The notes under the pieces are model-generated. The model was not told where the DNA came from. It saw nothing but the letters and a program-made list of their open reading frames with translations, and searched no databases. Below, in pieces: positions 25,836 through 33,873 of a stretch of DNA of 64,000 nucleotides. The DNA is from Jejuia rubra (GTDB lineage: Bacteria > Bacteroidota > Bacteroidia > Flavobacteriales > Flavobacteriaceae). The stretch is taken from the NCBI RefSeq assembly GCF_042684665.1, contig NZ_JBHULY010000034.1:186001-250000 (forward strand), written 5' to 3'. The position numbers were made by a program, and so were the translations under genes. Position 1 is the first letter of the stretch, and the number at the start of each line of letters is the position of its first letter.

Positions 25836-26210
25836 ATGGAAAAAAACATGGTAGGCTGGTTTGAAATTCCGGTATCGGATATGGATAGGGCCAAAGCCTT
25901 TTATGAGACTGTTTTTCAAGTGAAATTAGATGTTCAAAATTTTGGAGGACTATTGATGGGCTGGTTTCCTTTTGCAGAAGGAAAGGAAGGTGCGGCGGGT
26001 ACTTTGATAAAACAGGAATCCTATATTCCCAGTCAGGAAGGGACTTTAGTGTATTTTATGAGCGAAGATGTTCAAAATGAACTGGATCGCGTGGAAGGTG
26101 CCGGAGGTAAAATATATCAGCCCAAAACCGAAATTTCACCGGAGCATGGTTGCATGGGCGTGTTTATTGATACGGAAGGCAATCGTGTGGCATTGCATTC
26201 TAAAAAATAA
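25836..26210 (+). CDS. VOC-family (glyoxalase-like) protein
   Basis: This is a 124-aa single vicinal-oxygen-chelate domain protein. It opens with G-W-F-E-I-P-V-S-D-M-D-R-A-K-A-F-Y-E and closes with E-H-G-C-M-G-V-F-I-D-T-E-G-N-R-V-A-L-H, the paired beta-alpha-beta-beta-beta units of the fold. Members are lyases, dioxygenases or resistance proteins, usually dimeric with a metal; the substrate here is unknown. It is coupled to the SRPBCC gene with a 5-bp gap. Confidence 0.85.
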   Translation: MEKNMVGWFEIPVSDMDRAKAFYETVFQVKLDVQNFGGLLMGWFPFAEGKEGAAGTLIKQESYIPSQEGTLVYFMSEDVQNELDRVEGAGGKIYQPKTEISPEHGCMGVFIDTEGNRVALHSKK

Positions 26211-26217
26211 AGTTGTA

Positions 26218-26994
26218 TTAAATCCTTCTAGAACGGCCACGACTTAAAAGTTTGTATTCTTCGTAGCATTCGCTAATAGCATCCAAAATTTGCAAATCAT
26301 TAGCGGTTTGAATAAACCCTTTAGAATAGTTGCATTGGCTGACAATTTCATCTAAATCGACACGGTCCACATTCAACAAAGCGGTCAACATTTCACGGTC
26401 AAAACGAGAGGCTAGAAGATTTCTAATTTCATCATCCTGCTTCATCTTTTTCAACTTCCGAAGCTCATTGGGTTTTTTGCCAAACATACGATGCAGAAAA
26501 TCAGCTGGATTAAAAATAGAACCAATTACATTGTTAAGCCCCGAAGGCTTACTGGCTTCATAACCAGTACTTGATAATCCTGAAATACTATAGCGGTAAT
26601 TATTGTTGATGGAAGGGACTTGCTTGATGTCCACTTCTAAATACCCAGTTAATTTTAATTGGTTGACGACCACTTCTTCAAGTGCCAGGGCCAACTCAGT
26701 TAATTCGATAGTAGAACTTCCGAATTTTATCCAGTCATTGGTAACACGCACACGAATGGATTTGAATCCCAGATACGAAAAATGAAGGGTGTCATTGACT
26801 TTTGCAGAAATTTCAAATTCACCTTTGGCATTGGTTGTCGTTCCGATGACTTGATTTAAGTTAACGATATTTACGCTTTCCAACGGTTTGTCGGTTGCCG
26901 CATTGGTTACCACACCCAAAACACTCGTGTCGTCCTGCCCAAAAACATGTGCAGACGCAAACATAACAAGTAAAATGAGCATATAACTTTTCAT
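26218..26994 (-). CDS. Secreted protein with carboxypeptidase-regulatory-like domain
   Basis: The 258-aa product has a signal peptide (residues 1-19, ending H-V-F-G-Q), then a CarboxypepD_reg-like beta-sandwich (about 24-105: V-L-G-V-V-T-N-A-A-T-D-K-P-L-E-S-V-N-I), an unassigned middle and a helical C-terminus ending in R-G-R-S-R-R-I. Such proteins are common in Flavobacteriaceae and sit in the periplasm or envelope. The domain usually precedes a TonB receptor barrel, but none is present here. It is convergent with the VOC gene. Confidence 0.75.
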   Translation of the reverse strand: MKSYMLILLVMFASAHVFGQDDTSVLGVVTNAATDKPLESVNIVNLNQVIGTTTNAKGEFEISAKVNDTLHFSYLGFKSIRVRVTNDWIKFGSSTIELTELALALEEVVVNQLKLTGYLEVDIKQVPSINNNYRYSISGLSSTGYEASKPSGLNNVIGSIFNPADFLHRMFGKKPNELRKLKKMKQDDEIRNLLASRFDREMLTALLNVDRVDLDEIVSQCNYSKGFIQTANDLQILDAISECYEEYKLLSRGRSRRI

Positions 26995-27102
26995 AGCAAA
27001 CTTAATCTGAACATAAAAGTACTAAACAAAACACTAAGTTTCGGGCGTTATTGTTTTAATTTGACTTAAAATTAACAAAAAGTGTACCTAAATCTCGTCG
27101 AT

Positions 27103-27184
27103 TTGTCATTCCTGCGAAGGCAGGAATCCACATAAAAAGTTCCATAATGTTAATTTTAGATTCCTGCCTACGCAGGAATGACAA
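27103..27184. repeat. Long 26-bp inverted repeat built from palindromic half-units
   Basis: Arms at 27103-27128 and 27159-27184 are inverted copies differing at one base, with 30 bp between them. Each arm is itself palindromic (ATTCCTGC..GCAGGAAT). Half-unit copies occur at 52799-52820, and a related variant with CCCGC/GCGGG at 40543-40592. It is a dispersed REP-like element in the intergenic space between two minus-strand genes, and may also stop transcription from the helicase. Confidence 0.8.
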
Positions 27185-27290
27185 GATATGGCTTATACTT
27201 TTCCTTGTTTATTATGATTAACCTTTGTTTCAGTCTAAAACAAATATAGGGTGACGGTTCAAATTCAAACAAGACGGCTACAAACCGAAG

Positions 27291-29048
27291 TTATCGCCTA
27301 GAACGTCTCGGTCTAGAACTCCCAAAATCCCCAGACTTTGAACGCCTAGATTTTGATTTCCCTTCACTTCTGCGACCTCTTCTTTCCGAACCCCCTTTTC
27401 CTTTGCGCTCGTCCCTACGTTTACCACCTCGGTTTCTGTCTCGTCTTCTGCCACTTTTACGGTTTTCAGACACTTCAACATTAACAAAACGGCCATTGTA
27501 TTTAAAGTCGGTAAAGAATCCAAGTACTTTCTCCTGTTGCTCTTTTTCAGTATTAAAAAATGAAAAGGTGTCCTTTGCTTCGACCTTAAATAAGTCATCT
27601 TGTCCAAGCTCCAGTACTTCCCTTAAAAAGTCTTTCAAGCTCATCCAGTCAAAACCATCTTTCTTCCCAACGTTTATAAAATAGCGTACCGAATCTCCGG
27701 AATCTTTATGGTCATCATTAGATGCCGAAATATTTAAATCCAATGCTTTCTGATAGTAATTATAGAACCTTGAAAATTCAACGGAAAAGAATTTCTTGAT
27801 CAGTTCGTCCTTGGTGGTATCTTCAAAGAGGGCATTGATATCTCCTAAATATGCGTCAATATCATGGTTTACTTCTGTATTGTGAACCTTTTTAGCCAAA
27901 GACATCAATTGTACCTCACAGATTTCCATTCCATTAGGAATGTCCTTCTTTTCAAACTGTTTTTTAATAATGCGTTCAATGCTTTTAATCTTGCGCACCT
28001 CACTTTTGGAGACAATAACCATGGATACTCCAGTTTTCCCAGCACGCCCAGTGCGTCCAGAGCGGTGCGTATAGGTTTCTATTTCATCGGGCAATTGATA
28101 GTTGATAACATGGGTAATGTCCTCCACATCAATACCACGAGCCGCAACATCCGTCGCCACCAACATCTGTATTTGGTTGTTTCTAAAGGACTTCATTACC
28201 AAATCGCGCTGGTTTTGGCTCAAATCCCCGTGTAGTGCTCCAGCATTATAACCATCTTCTATTAGGCGTTCTGCCACTTTTTGAGTATCCCTTTTAGTAC
28301 GGCAAAACACTACAGAAAAAATATCAGGATTGGCATCGGCCAAACGTTTCAAAGCTTGATAACGATCTCGAGCATTCACCAAATAGTATTCGTGAGATAC
28401 TTGATTTGTGCTTTCGTTTTTACGCCCAACAGTGATTTCCTGTGGTTGGTACATGAAGTTTTTGGCAATCGACGCGACTTCCTTGGGCATGGTTGCCGAA
28501 AATAACCAAGTACTTTTATCATCCGGCGTGTGCGACAAAATATCCGTGATATCCTCCTTAAAGCCCATGTTCAGCATCTCGTCGGCCTCGTCCAAAACCG
28601 AATATTCAATTTTAGAAATATCTACTAAACGTCTCCCGATCATATCCTTCATACGGCCGGGGGTAGCCACAATAATTTGTGCGCCGCGTTTTATTTCGCG
28701 TGCTTGTTCCGTAATGCTCGCGCCACCGTAAACGGGTACTACGTTCAGTCCTTTGCAGTACTTGCCATACAGTTTCATTTCGCTTGCAATTTGTAGGCAA
28801 AGTTCCCGTGTTGGCGATAAAATCAAGCCCTGAGTGGTGCGGCTATTGATGTCAATTTTTTGAAGCATCGGGAAGCCGAAGGCCGCCGTTTTTCCAGTTC
28901 CGGTCTGGGCCAAGGCCACTAAATCGGTTTCGGAATTCAATAAAATTGGAATGGCCTTGTTCTGCACCTCGCTCGGTGTTTCAAAACCTAAATCAGTAAT
29001 AGCATGCAATAGGTCTTCATTCAGACCCAAATCGTGGAATGTGTTCAT
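27291..29048 (-). CDS. DEAD-box RNA helicase with DbpA-like and basic tail regions
   Basis: This 585-aa ATP-dependent RNA helicase shows the motifs in order: A-Q-T-G-T-G-K-T, P-T-R-E-L, D-E-A-D, S-A-T, then R-G-I-D and H-R-S-G-R-T-G-R-A-G. After the two RecA lobes (about 1-370) comes a DbpA-like RNA-binding region (about 475-550), then a basic tail rich in R, K, G and S (last 45 residues) that should bind RNA non-specifically. It resembles the DeaD/CsdA group used in ribosome assembly and cold adaptation. Nothing in the neighbourhood forms an operon with it. Confidence 0.9.
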   Translation of the reverse strand: MNTFHDLGLNEDLLHAITDLGFETPSEVQNKAIPILLNSETDLVALAQTGTGKTAAFGFPMLQKIDINSRTTQGLILSPTRELCLQIASEMKLYGKYCKGLNVVPVYGGASITEQAREIKRGAQIIVATPGRMKDMIGRRLVDISKIEYSVLDEADEMLNMGFKEDITDILSHTPDDKSTWLFSATMPKEVASIAKNFMYQPQEITVGRKNESTNQVSHEYYLVNARDRYQALKRLADANPDIFSVVFCRTKRDTQKVAERLIEDGYNAGALHGDLSQNQRDLVMKSFRNNQIQMLVATDVAARGIDVEDITHVINYQLPDEIETYTHRSGRTGRAGKTGVSMVIVSKSEVRKIKSIERIIKKQFEKKDIPNGMEICEVQLMSLAKKVHNTEVNHDIDAYLGDINALFEDTTKDELIKKFFSVEFSRFYNYYQKALDLNISASNDDHKDSGDSVRYFINVGKKDGFDWMSLKDFLREVLELGQDDLFKVEAKDTFSFFNTEKEQQEKVLGFFTDFKYNGRFVNVEVSENRKSGRRRDRNRGGKRRDERKGKGGSERRGRRSEGKSKSRRSKSGDFGSSRPRRSRR

Positions 29049-29298
29049 TATTAGTAATATGCGATTTTTTATGTGGTGTTACATAAAGAAGCAAATCGAC
29101 ATATTTAACCTAAAACTTCCCGTAACACATCCTCACCCTGAGGAATTCAAGGCGCAAAGATACGTAAAAGTTTAAAGTTACAGGTTTAAAGTTTTAAGTC
29201 GAAAAAATGCGATGGGCTCCTTCCAATGATTCTGCCCTGATAGCAATCGGATTCATCGGAATTTTAGTTCGACTAAGCTCAGCAGAACTATCGAGAAG

Positions 29299-29390
29299 TT
29301 GGGCGTTACCCTTCGGGTCAGGCTTTCACTACTCAATCCCTCCTCCGTCGGGGATTTCAAACAGGTCGTTCAATCCCTAACGCGGGTGTG
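29299..29390. repeat. Dispersed GGGCGTTA...TAACGC element, copy A
   Basis: It starts TTGGGCGTTACC and ends TCAATCCCTAACGCGGG, so GCGTTA and TAACGC can pair as an outer stem. Inside are the blocks GGCTTTCACTACTC and TTCAAACAGG. A second copy with the same order of blocks lies at 56738-56843. I recall similar sequences scattered in Flavobacteriia genomes, but cannot name an official family. Confidence 0.7.
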
Positions 29391-29506
29391 CTTGCAGGCT
29401 AAAAGGCTTAACCTTTTTAAGGTATTTTTGGGAATTTCGTTTAACGGTAAAGTGTATGATTTCGTTACGTGTTTGATCAACTAATTTTGCAAATACAAAC
29501 CGAATA

Positions 29507-29526
29507 GAAAATCCTTGAGGATTTTC
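29507..29526. repeat. Perfect short palindrome
   Basis: GAAAATCC (29507-29514) and GGATTTTC (29519-29526) pair exactly around TTGA. It lies about 55 bp after the end of the T9SS gene transcribed on the minus strand and could terminate it or be a REP-type unit. Confidence 0.5.
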
Positions 29527-29581
29527 GTAACTAGGCTAGAACTAGCAATAAATTATATATGTGTTAGTGATAGTGCTTTCC

Positions 29582-31594
29582 TTATTTTTTTATCATTTTC
29601 ATGATTTCATATTTACTATCTGTAGTAATTGTAAGTAAATACACTCCAGTCTTTAAATGAGTTATGTCAATCGATTTTTCCGAAATCTTACCAATGATTG
29701 ATGAGTGCACCAAATCACCTTTAATACTGAATATATTTATTTGGCACTGACTCTGTTGATCAAAAATCAAATTAATTAAATTAGAAGCAGGGTTAGGATA
29801 GAAATCAAACTGGTCTTTATTAAGTAAATCATCTATCCCAAGTGTTTCAACAACTTCAATCGGTATTACGAACTCCTCACTATCCAGTTCTCCATCATTT
29901 ACTGTGATTGAAATACTAATGGTGCCAGAAAAATCAGAATCAGGAGTTACGGAGTTACCATTCACTAAATAGTTGTCACCTTCGAGTACAACAAAAGTAA
30001 AGTCATTTGGATAACTATTATCTATGTCTGATATTTCAAGGTCAGTCAATGCAATTACTAGAGTTTCATTTTTTAGAATGGATGTTACCCCATTGTATGC
30101 AGTAATTTGTGGAGGTTCGTTGGATCTTTGAAATTTAGAGATGAAAATATCATTGAGTCCTTCTATTGAAAGACTAGTTTCCAATGGTTCACCTTCTCCA
30201 AAGGTGATATTGCTTCTGTAAAAACCAGTAACATAAGCGTTTCCTGACTCATCTACTTGAATGTCTGTTCCTTGTTCCCAGTTTGTTCCTCCAGCGTGTG
30301 TAACCCAAATAAATTCACCAGAAGAAGAGAATTTTGCTACAAAAATGTCACTTGATCCCGAGTTTGTGATTGTGGTATCATTATTTTCATTTTTACCAAA
30401 TTGAATTTGACTGCCATAATATCCCGTAATAAATACATTAGAGGCTGTATCTACAGCCAATCCAATACCACGGTCTCCACCAGTGCTTTCAGCTGTTTTA
30501 CCCCAAATAAATTCTCCTTCGGAATTGTATTTTGCTACTATGATTTCATCTGACCCTGCTCCTGATAGTTGGGTTTCGTTTTCAGTGCCCTCGCCGAGTA
30601 TTATACTATCAGTAAAACTACCAGTAAAAAAAACAGATCCCTGTTTGTCTATTGCAAGGTCATTACCAATATCTGCTTTACCAGATTTAAATGGTTCAAT
30701 AGCCCAAAGAAAGTTGCCTTCATTATCGTATTTGGCAATAAATGCTGATACATTATTATCATTGAGTGTGATTTCATTGGATAGTCCTTCACCAAAAACA
30801 ACTGAATCAAAATAATTTCCAGTGACATATATGTTTTCTTGTTCATCTAAATCTAAGTTTTTACCAACACTGGAATTCGATCCGCTGTCGACCTTTTGCA
30901 CCCATATTAATGCCCCATTAGAGTCATATTTGGCTAAAAAGAAAGTCGATTTTTCAGATGTAAAAGTAGTCTCAGTAGTTTCGCCTTCACCAAAGGTCAC
31001 TGTACCCCAAAAGGTACCAGTCAAATAGACATTGCCACTATCGTCTACAATAAGTGCTTTTCCTCCTGGATTATCATCATTCTCTCCTCCTTCGTTAATT
31101 GCCCAGAGCAAATTTCCATTGGAATCATATTTTGCAATGAATATTTCTCCTAATGTACCAGTAAGAGTGGTTTCATTTGTTTGTCCAACTCCGAAAGTGG
31201 CCTCTATACCAAAAGTACCTGAAACATAAACATTTCCACTTGCATCTGAGTCAATTGCGTAACTCGTAATACTATTGTTTGAAGTCCCCATCTGTTGAAC
31301 CCACTGAAGTTCCTGAATGTTATTATATTTTGCGAGAAAAGATCCATTTATATTAAGTGTGGTTTCATTTACTTCGTTTTCGCCAAAAACAACACCTGAG
31401 GTTCCTGCGCCAATGGTACCAGTCACATACAAATTACCTGTTTCATCTAAGGCAATACTATTCCCTCGTTCTAAGGAGATAAAGGGGCTATCACCTCCTA
31501 TTCTTTTTGCAAATATTAGTTCTTGAGCTTGACTGAGGTTTTGACTACAAATAAATAGTAGAATTAGACATATGGTTAAGTAGATTTTTTTCAT
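29582..31594 (-). CDS. SBBP-repeat protein with C-terminal T9SS sorting domain
   Basis: This is a 670-aa secreted protein. The signal peptide (1-23) ends S-Q-A-Q. Residues 30-490 hold about eight beta-propeller-like SBBP repeats built on the cycle D-x-x-G-N-x-Y-V-T-G-x-F, V-x-F-G-E-G, then F-(I/V/L)-A-K-Y-(D/N)-x-x-G. A cadherin-like or Ig-like segment (about 495-585) follows. The last 80 residues are a type A sorting domain: F-Y-P-N-P-A-S-N ... G-V-Y-L-L-T-I, ending in K-K. Such proteins are exported by the type IX system and anchored or released at the surface. The specific role is unknown. Confidence 0.85.
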   Translation of the reverse strand: MKKIYLTICLILLFICSQNLSQAQELIFAKRIGGDSPFISLERGNSIALDETGNLYVTGTIGAGTSGVVFGENEVNETTLNINGSFLAKYNNIQELQWVQQMGTSNNSITSYAIDSDASGNVYVSGTFGIEATFGVGQTNETTLTGTLGEIFIAKYDSNGNLLWAINEGGENDDNPGGKALIVDDSGNVYLTGTFWGTVTFGEGETTETTFTSEKSTFFLAKYDSNGALIWVQKVDSGSNSSVGKNLDLDEQENIYVTGNYFDSVVFGEGLSNEITLNDNNVSAFIAKYDNEGNFLWAIEPFKSGKADIGNDLAIDKQGSVFFTGSFTDSIILGEGTENETQLSGAGSDEIIVAKYNSEGEFIWGKTAESTGGDRGIGLAVDTASNVFITGYYGSQIQFGKNENNDTTITNSGSSDIFVAKFSSSGEFIWVTHAGGTNWEQGTDIQVDESGNAYVTGFYRSNITFGEGEPLETSLSIEGLNDIFISKFQRSNEPPQITAYNGVTSILKNETLVIALTDLEISDIDNSYPNDFTFVVLEGDNYLVNGNSVTPDSDFSGTISISITVNDGELDSEEFVIPIEVVETLGIDDLLNKDQFDFYPNPASNLINLIFDQQSQCQINIFSIKGDLVHSSIIGKISEKSIDITHLKTGVYLLTITTDSKYEIMKMIKK

Positions 31595-31709
31595 ATTGTT
31601 TACTTCTGATTTTGTTTATTATCACTAACTTTAGGATATGCGTCGTTTTAAGGACTTATATTCGACGTTAAACGAAGGTAGTGGAAAATATTTACAAAGT
31701 CAAGTAGAT

Positions 31710-32945
31710 TTATGACTTCCTCAAGTTTTTAATTCGTTCCAAAAGTGTAGGATGCGAATAGTGCATAAATACATAGGCCGGATGTGGAGTTAAATTACTC
31801 AAACTGTTTTTTGAGAGTTTTTTAAGCGATGTAATTAAAGGGTCCCCTTTATAGGTGTTTTTGGCATAATTGTCCGCTTGGTATTCAAATTTTCTGGAAA
31901 ATACATTCATTATCAATCCTGTAATTTCAGAAATAGGTGAGTAGAGCAGGGCAAATGCAATCAGCCCAATGTGAAAGCTCGCGATATCAACTCCCAAAGC
32001 CTGTGATAACAACGGATTTGATATAAACAAGGATAAAATATAAAGCGTCAATCCCGTTAACAAAATCGAAGCAAACAGGTTAAAAATAATATGCTTCTTT
32101 TTATAATGCCCCACCTCATGAGCAAGGACCGCTACAATTTCCTCGTCGTCCAAATCATTGATTAACGTATCGTAAAGCGTCACCCGTTTTTCACTTCCAA
32201 AACCTGAAAAATAGGCATTGGCTTTGGTGCTTCGTTTTGAGCCATCAATCACAAAAATCTTATCCAATTTAAAACCAACAGTTTTTGCGTACGCCGAAAT
32301 TTTGTCTCGTAACGTACCTTCTTCCAAAGGGGTTTGTTTGTTAAACAGAGGTACAATCAGTTTTGAATAAAACATATTCATGAATAAGGTGAACACAGCC
32401 ATTAAACCCCAAGCGTATAGCCAAAAGTGTTTTCCCGTAGCTTGATAAAACCAGATAATCAACGCTAGAATTCCCCCGCCGATAACAGCCATCATTAGCC
32501 ATCCTTTAATTTTGTCCATCACAAAAGTTTTCTTCGTGGTTTTGTTAAATCCAAACTTTTCTTCGATGACGAAGGTGCTGTAATAGGAAAATGGAGTGGT
32601 TAAAATATCGCTACCAAAAAGAATAATTCCAAAGAAAATTAAAGCGATAATTATGGGATTGTCACTAAAGTTTCTCGCCAAATTATCTATAAACTCAAAC
32701 CCGTCAAACCATAAAAAACCTAAAGTCAACAATAGTGAAAAGGAGGAAGTCAATAATCCGAACTTATATTTTGTAGCCTTGTACTTTTGTGATTTTTTAT
32801 AGGCTTCTTCATCATAAACATCTTGTAATTCCTCAGGCAATTTATCATAAAAATGTTTCGCATTTAGCGCATCCAAAATTTTATCCACTATAAAATTGAG
32901 GATGATGATGGCTATGATGATGTAGAATAAGCTCTGCGAGTTCAT
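31710..32945 (-). CDS. M48-family zinc metallopeptidase (Ste24/CAAX-protease-like)
   Basis: The 411-aa integral membrane protein uses the ATG at 32945 (M-N-S-Q-S-L-F); a TTG nine bases upstream is possible. It has several membrane helices on either side of the catalytic motif H276-E-V-G-H280 and a downstream E-x-x-A-D segment (F-E-Y-Q-A-D-N-Y) that supplies the third zinc ligand. The F-G-S-E-K-R-V-T-L-Y-D-T-L motif before the active site is typical of Ste24 homologues. In bacteria such proteases are linked to membrane-protein quality control. It is a single gene between the T9SS and methyltransferase genes. Confidence 0.88.
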   Translation of the reverse strand: MNSQSLFYIIIAIIILNFIVDKILDALNAKHFYDKLPEELQDVYDEEAYKKSQKYKATKYKFGLLTSSFSLLLTLGFLWFDGFEFIDNLARNFSDNPIIIALIFFGIILFGSDILTTPFSYYSTFVIEEKFGFNKTTKKTFVMDKIKGWLMMAVIGGGILALIIWFYQATGKHFWLYAWGLMAVFTLFMNMFYSKLIVPLFNKQTPLEEGTLRDKISAYAKTVGFKLDKIFVIDGSKRSTKANAYFSGFGSEKRVTLYDTLINDLDDEEIVAVLAHEVGHYKKKHIIFNLFASILLTGLTLYILSLFISNPLLSQALGVDIASFHIGLIAFALLYSPISEITGLIMNVFSRKFEYQADNYAKNTYKGDPLITSLKKLSKNSLSNLTPHPAYVFMHYSHPTLLERIKNLRKS

Positions 32946-33026
32946 AAATTTCAATTTTTAAACTCCAAATTCCAAAAATGAGTTTGTTTTGGAATTTAGT
33001 CCCGATAGTAATCGGAATTGGTTATT

Positions 33027-33051
33027 GCGAAATTTTCAAAGAAAATTTCGC
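33027..33051 (-). terminator. Perfect 11-bp hairpin spanning the methyltransferase stop codon
   Basis: GCGAAATTTTC (33027-33037) and GAAAATTTCGC (33041-33051) pair exactly around a 3-nt loop. On the minus strand the last codons (Q-R-N-F-L) form one arm, and the TGA stop starts in the loop. No T run follows, so it may protect the mRNA 3' end or slow termination rather than act as a classic terminator. A CCGAT-AGTA-ATCGG palindrome (33002-33015) lies just beyond. Confidence 0.6.
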
Positions 33052-33836
33052 TGTCTTTTCGCCTCAAAAATAAGAATTCCCGCGGCAACCGAAACATTCA
33101 TAGAATCGATTTCCCCTTGCATGGGGATGATAATATTTTGGTCAGCGTTTGCCAACCATTCTTTACTTAATCCGATAGCTTCAGTACCCACCACAATTGC
33201 TGTGGGCTGTGTAAAATCTTTGGTATGGTACTCCACAGATGCCTGCAAGGCCGCGCAATATATATTGATGTTTTTGCTTTTAAGAAAATCGATGGTTTCT
33301 GTCGTTGTTCCCGTGGCAATCTGATTGGTAAAAAGACATCCCACGCTCGAGCGGATAATATTGGGATTGTACAAATCCGTTTTTGGGTTGGCAATGATGA
33401 CTGCGTCCACATTGGCCGCATCGGCAGTACGTAATAATGCCCCTATATTCCCGGGCTTTTCGGGGGCTTCGGCGACTAAAATTAGAGGGTTTTTGGTTTC
33501 GAGTTTCAGGTTGGATAGATTATGGGATTTAGTTTTTGCAATAGCTAAAACGCCTTCGGTGCTATCCCGATAAGCCAGTTTTTGATAGACTTCTTTTGAA
33601 ATCTCAATGCTGTTTATTCGTTTAGTTGTTAAGTCGTTTAGTTCTTCTATTCGATATAATTCAGGATAAAACAAAATGGTTTCCAACTGGTGTCCTCCCT
33701 TAATAGCCAAGGAAATTTCCCGTTGGCCTTCAATTAAAAACGTTCTAGATTTTTTGCGTTCACGAGATTTGTCCCGTAACTGTACAAGTTGTCGAATAAA
33801 TGGGTTTTGCGTGCTGGAAATGATATTTGTAGGCAA
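33036..33836 (-). CDS. SpoU/TrmH-family RNA 2'-O-methyltransferase
   Basis: The 266-aa protein has an N-terminal substrate-binding domain (residues 1-100: F-L-I-E-G-Q-R-E-I-S-L-A-I) and a C-terminal SPOUT domain with G-N-I-G-A-L-L-R-T-A-D-A, G-T-E-A-I-G-L-S and M-N-V-S-V-A-A-G-I-L. It resembles RlmB-like rRNA methyltransferases; the target nucleotide is unknown. There is no ATG in the open frame before residue 90, so the likely start is the TTG at 33836. Its promoter region overlaps that of the divergent T9SS pseudogene. Confidence 0.85.
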   Translation of the reverse strand: MPTNIISSTQNPFIRQLVQLRDKSRERKKSRTFLIEGQREISLAIKGGHQLETILFYPELYRIEELNDLTTKRINSIEISKEVYQKLAYRDSTEGVLAIAKTKSHNLSNLKLETKNPLILVAEAPEKPGNIGALLRTADAANVDAVIIANPKTDLYNPNIIRSSVGCLFTNQIATGTTTETIDFLKSKNINIYCAALQASVEYHTKDFTQPTAIVVGTEAIGLSKEWLANADQNIIIPMQGEIDSMNVSVAAGILIFEAKRQRNFL

Positions 33837-33844
33837 ATCTTTAC

Positions 33845-33852
33845 TATCTTTG
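33845..33852 (+). promoter_or_regulatory. -7 promoter element TATCTTTG before the interrupted T9SS gene
   Basis: TATCTTTG matches TAnnTTTG and lies 21 nt upstream of the ATG at 33874. The intact promoter and start codon argue that the true gene start is 33874 and that the TAA at 33913 interrupts it. Confidence 0.6.
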
Positions 33853-33873
33853 TTTGCGCAAATTTACTTAAAA

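Larger units (their letters stand above)
29049..29581. other. Intergenic region with dispersed repeats, no gene
   Basis: No coding region is supported. Besides the two features listed separately it contains AGTTC...GAACT (29266-29270 and 29285-29289) around a CTAAGCTCAG core, related to the CTGAGCGCAG repeats elsewhere in the window. It also has an ATCGG/TCGGA stretch near 29246 that recalls the CCGAT/ATCGG palindrome at 33002-33015. Confidence 0.6.

Noticed and set aside
29049..29581. Possible tRNA or small RNA gene because of G+C-rich hairpins
   Set aside because: No cloverleaf with acceptor, D and T arms can be drawn; the blocks match the repeat at 56738-56843 instead.
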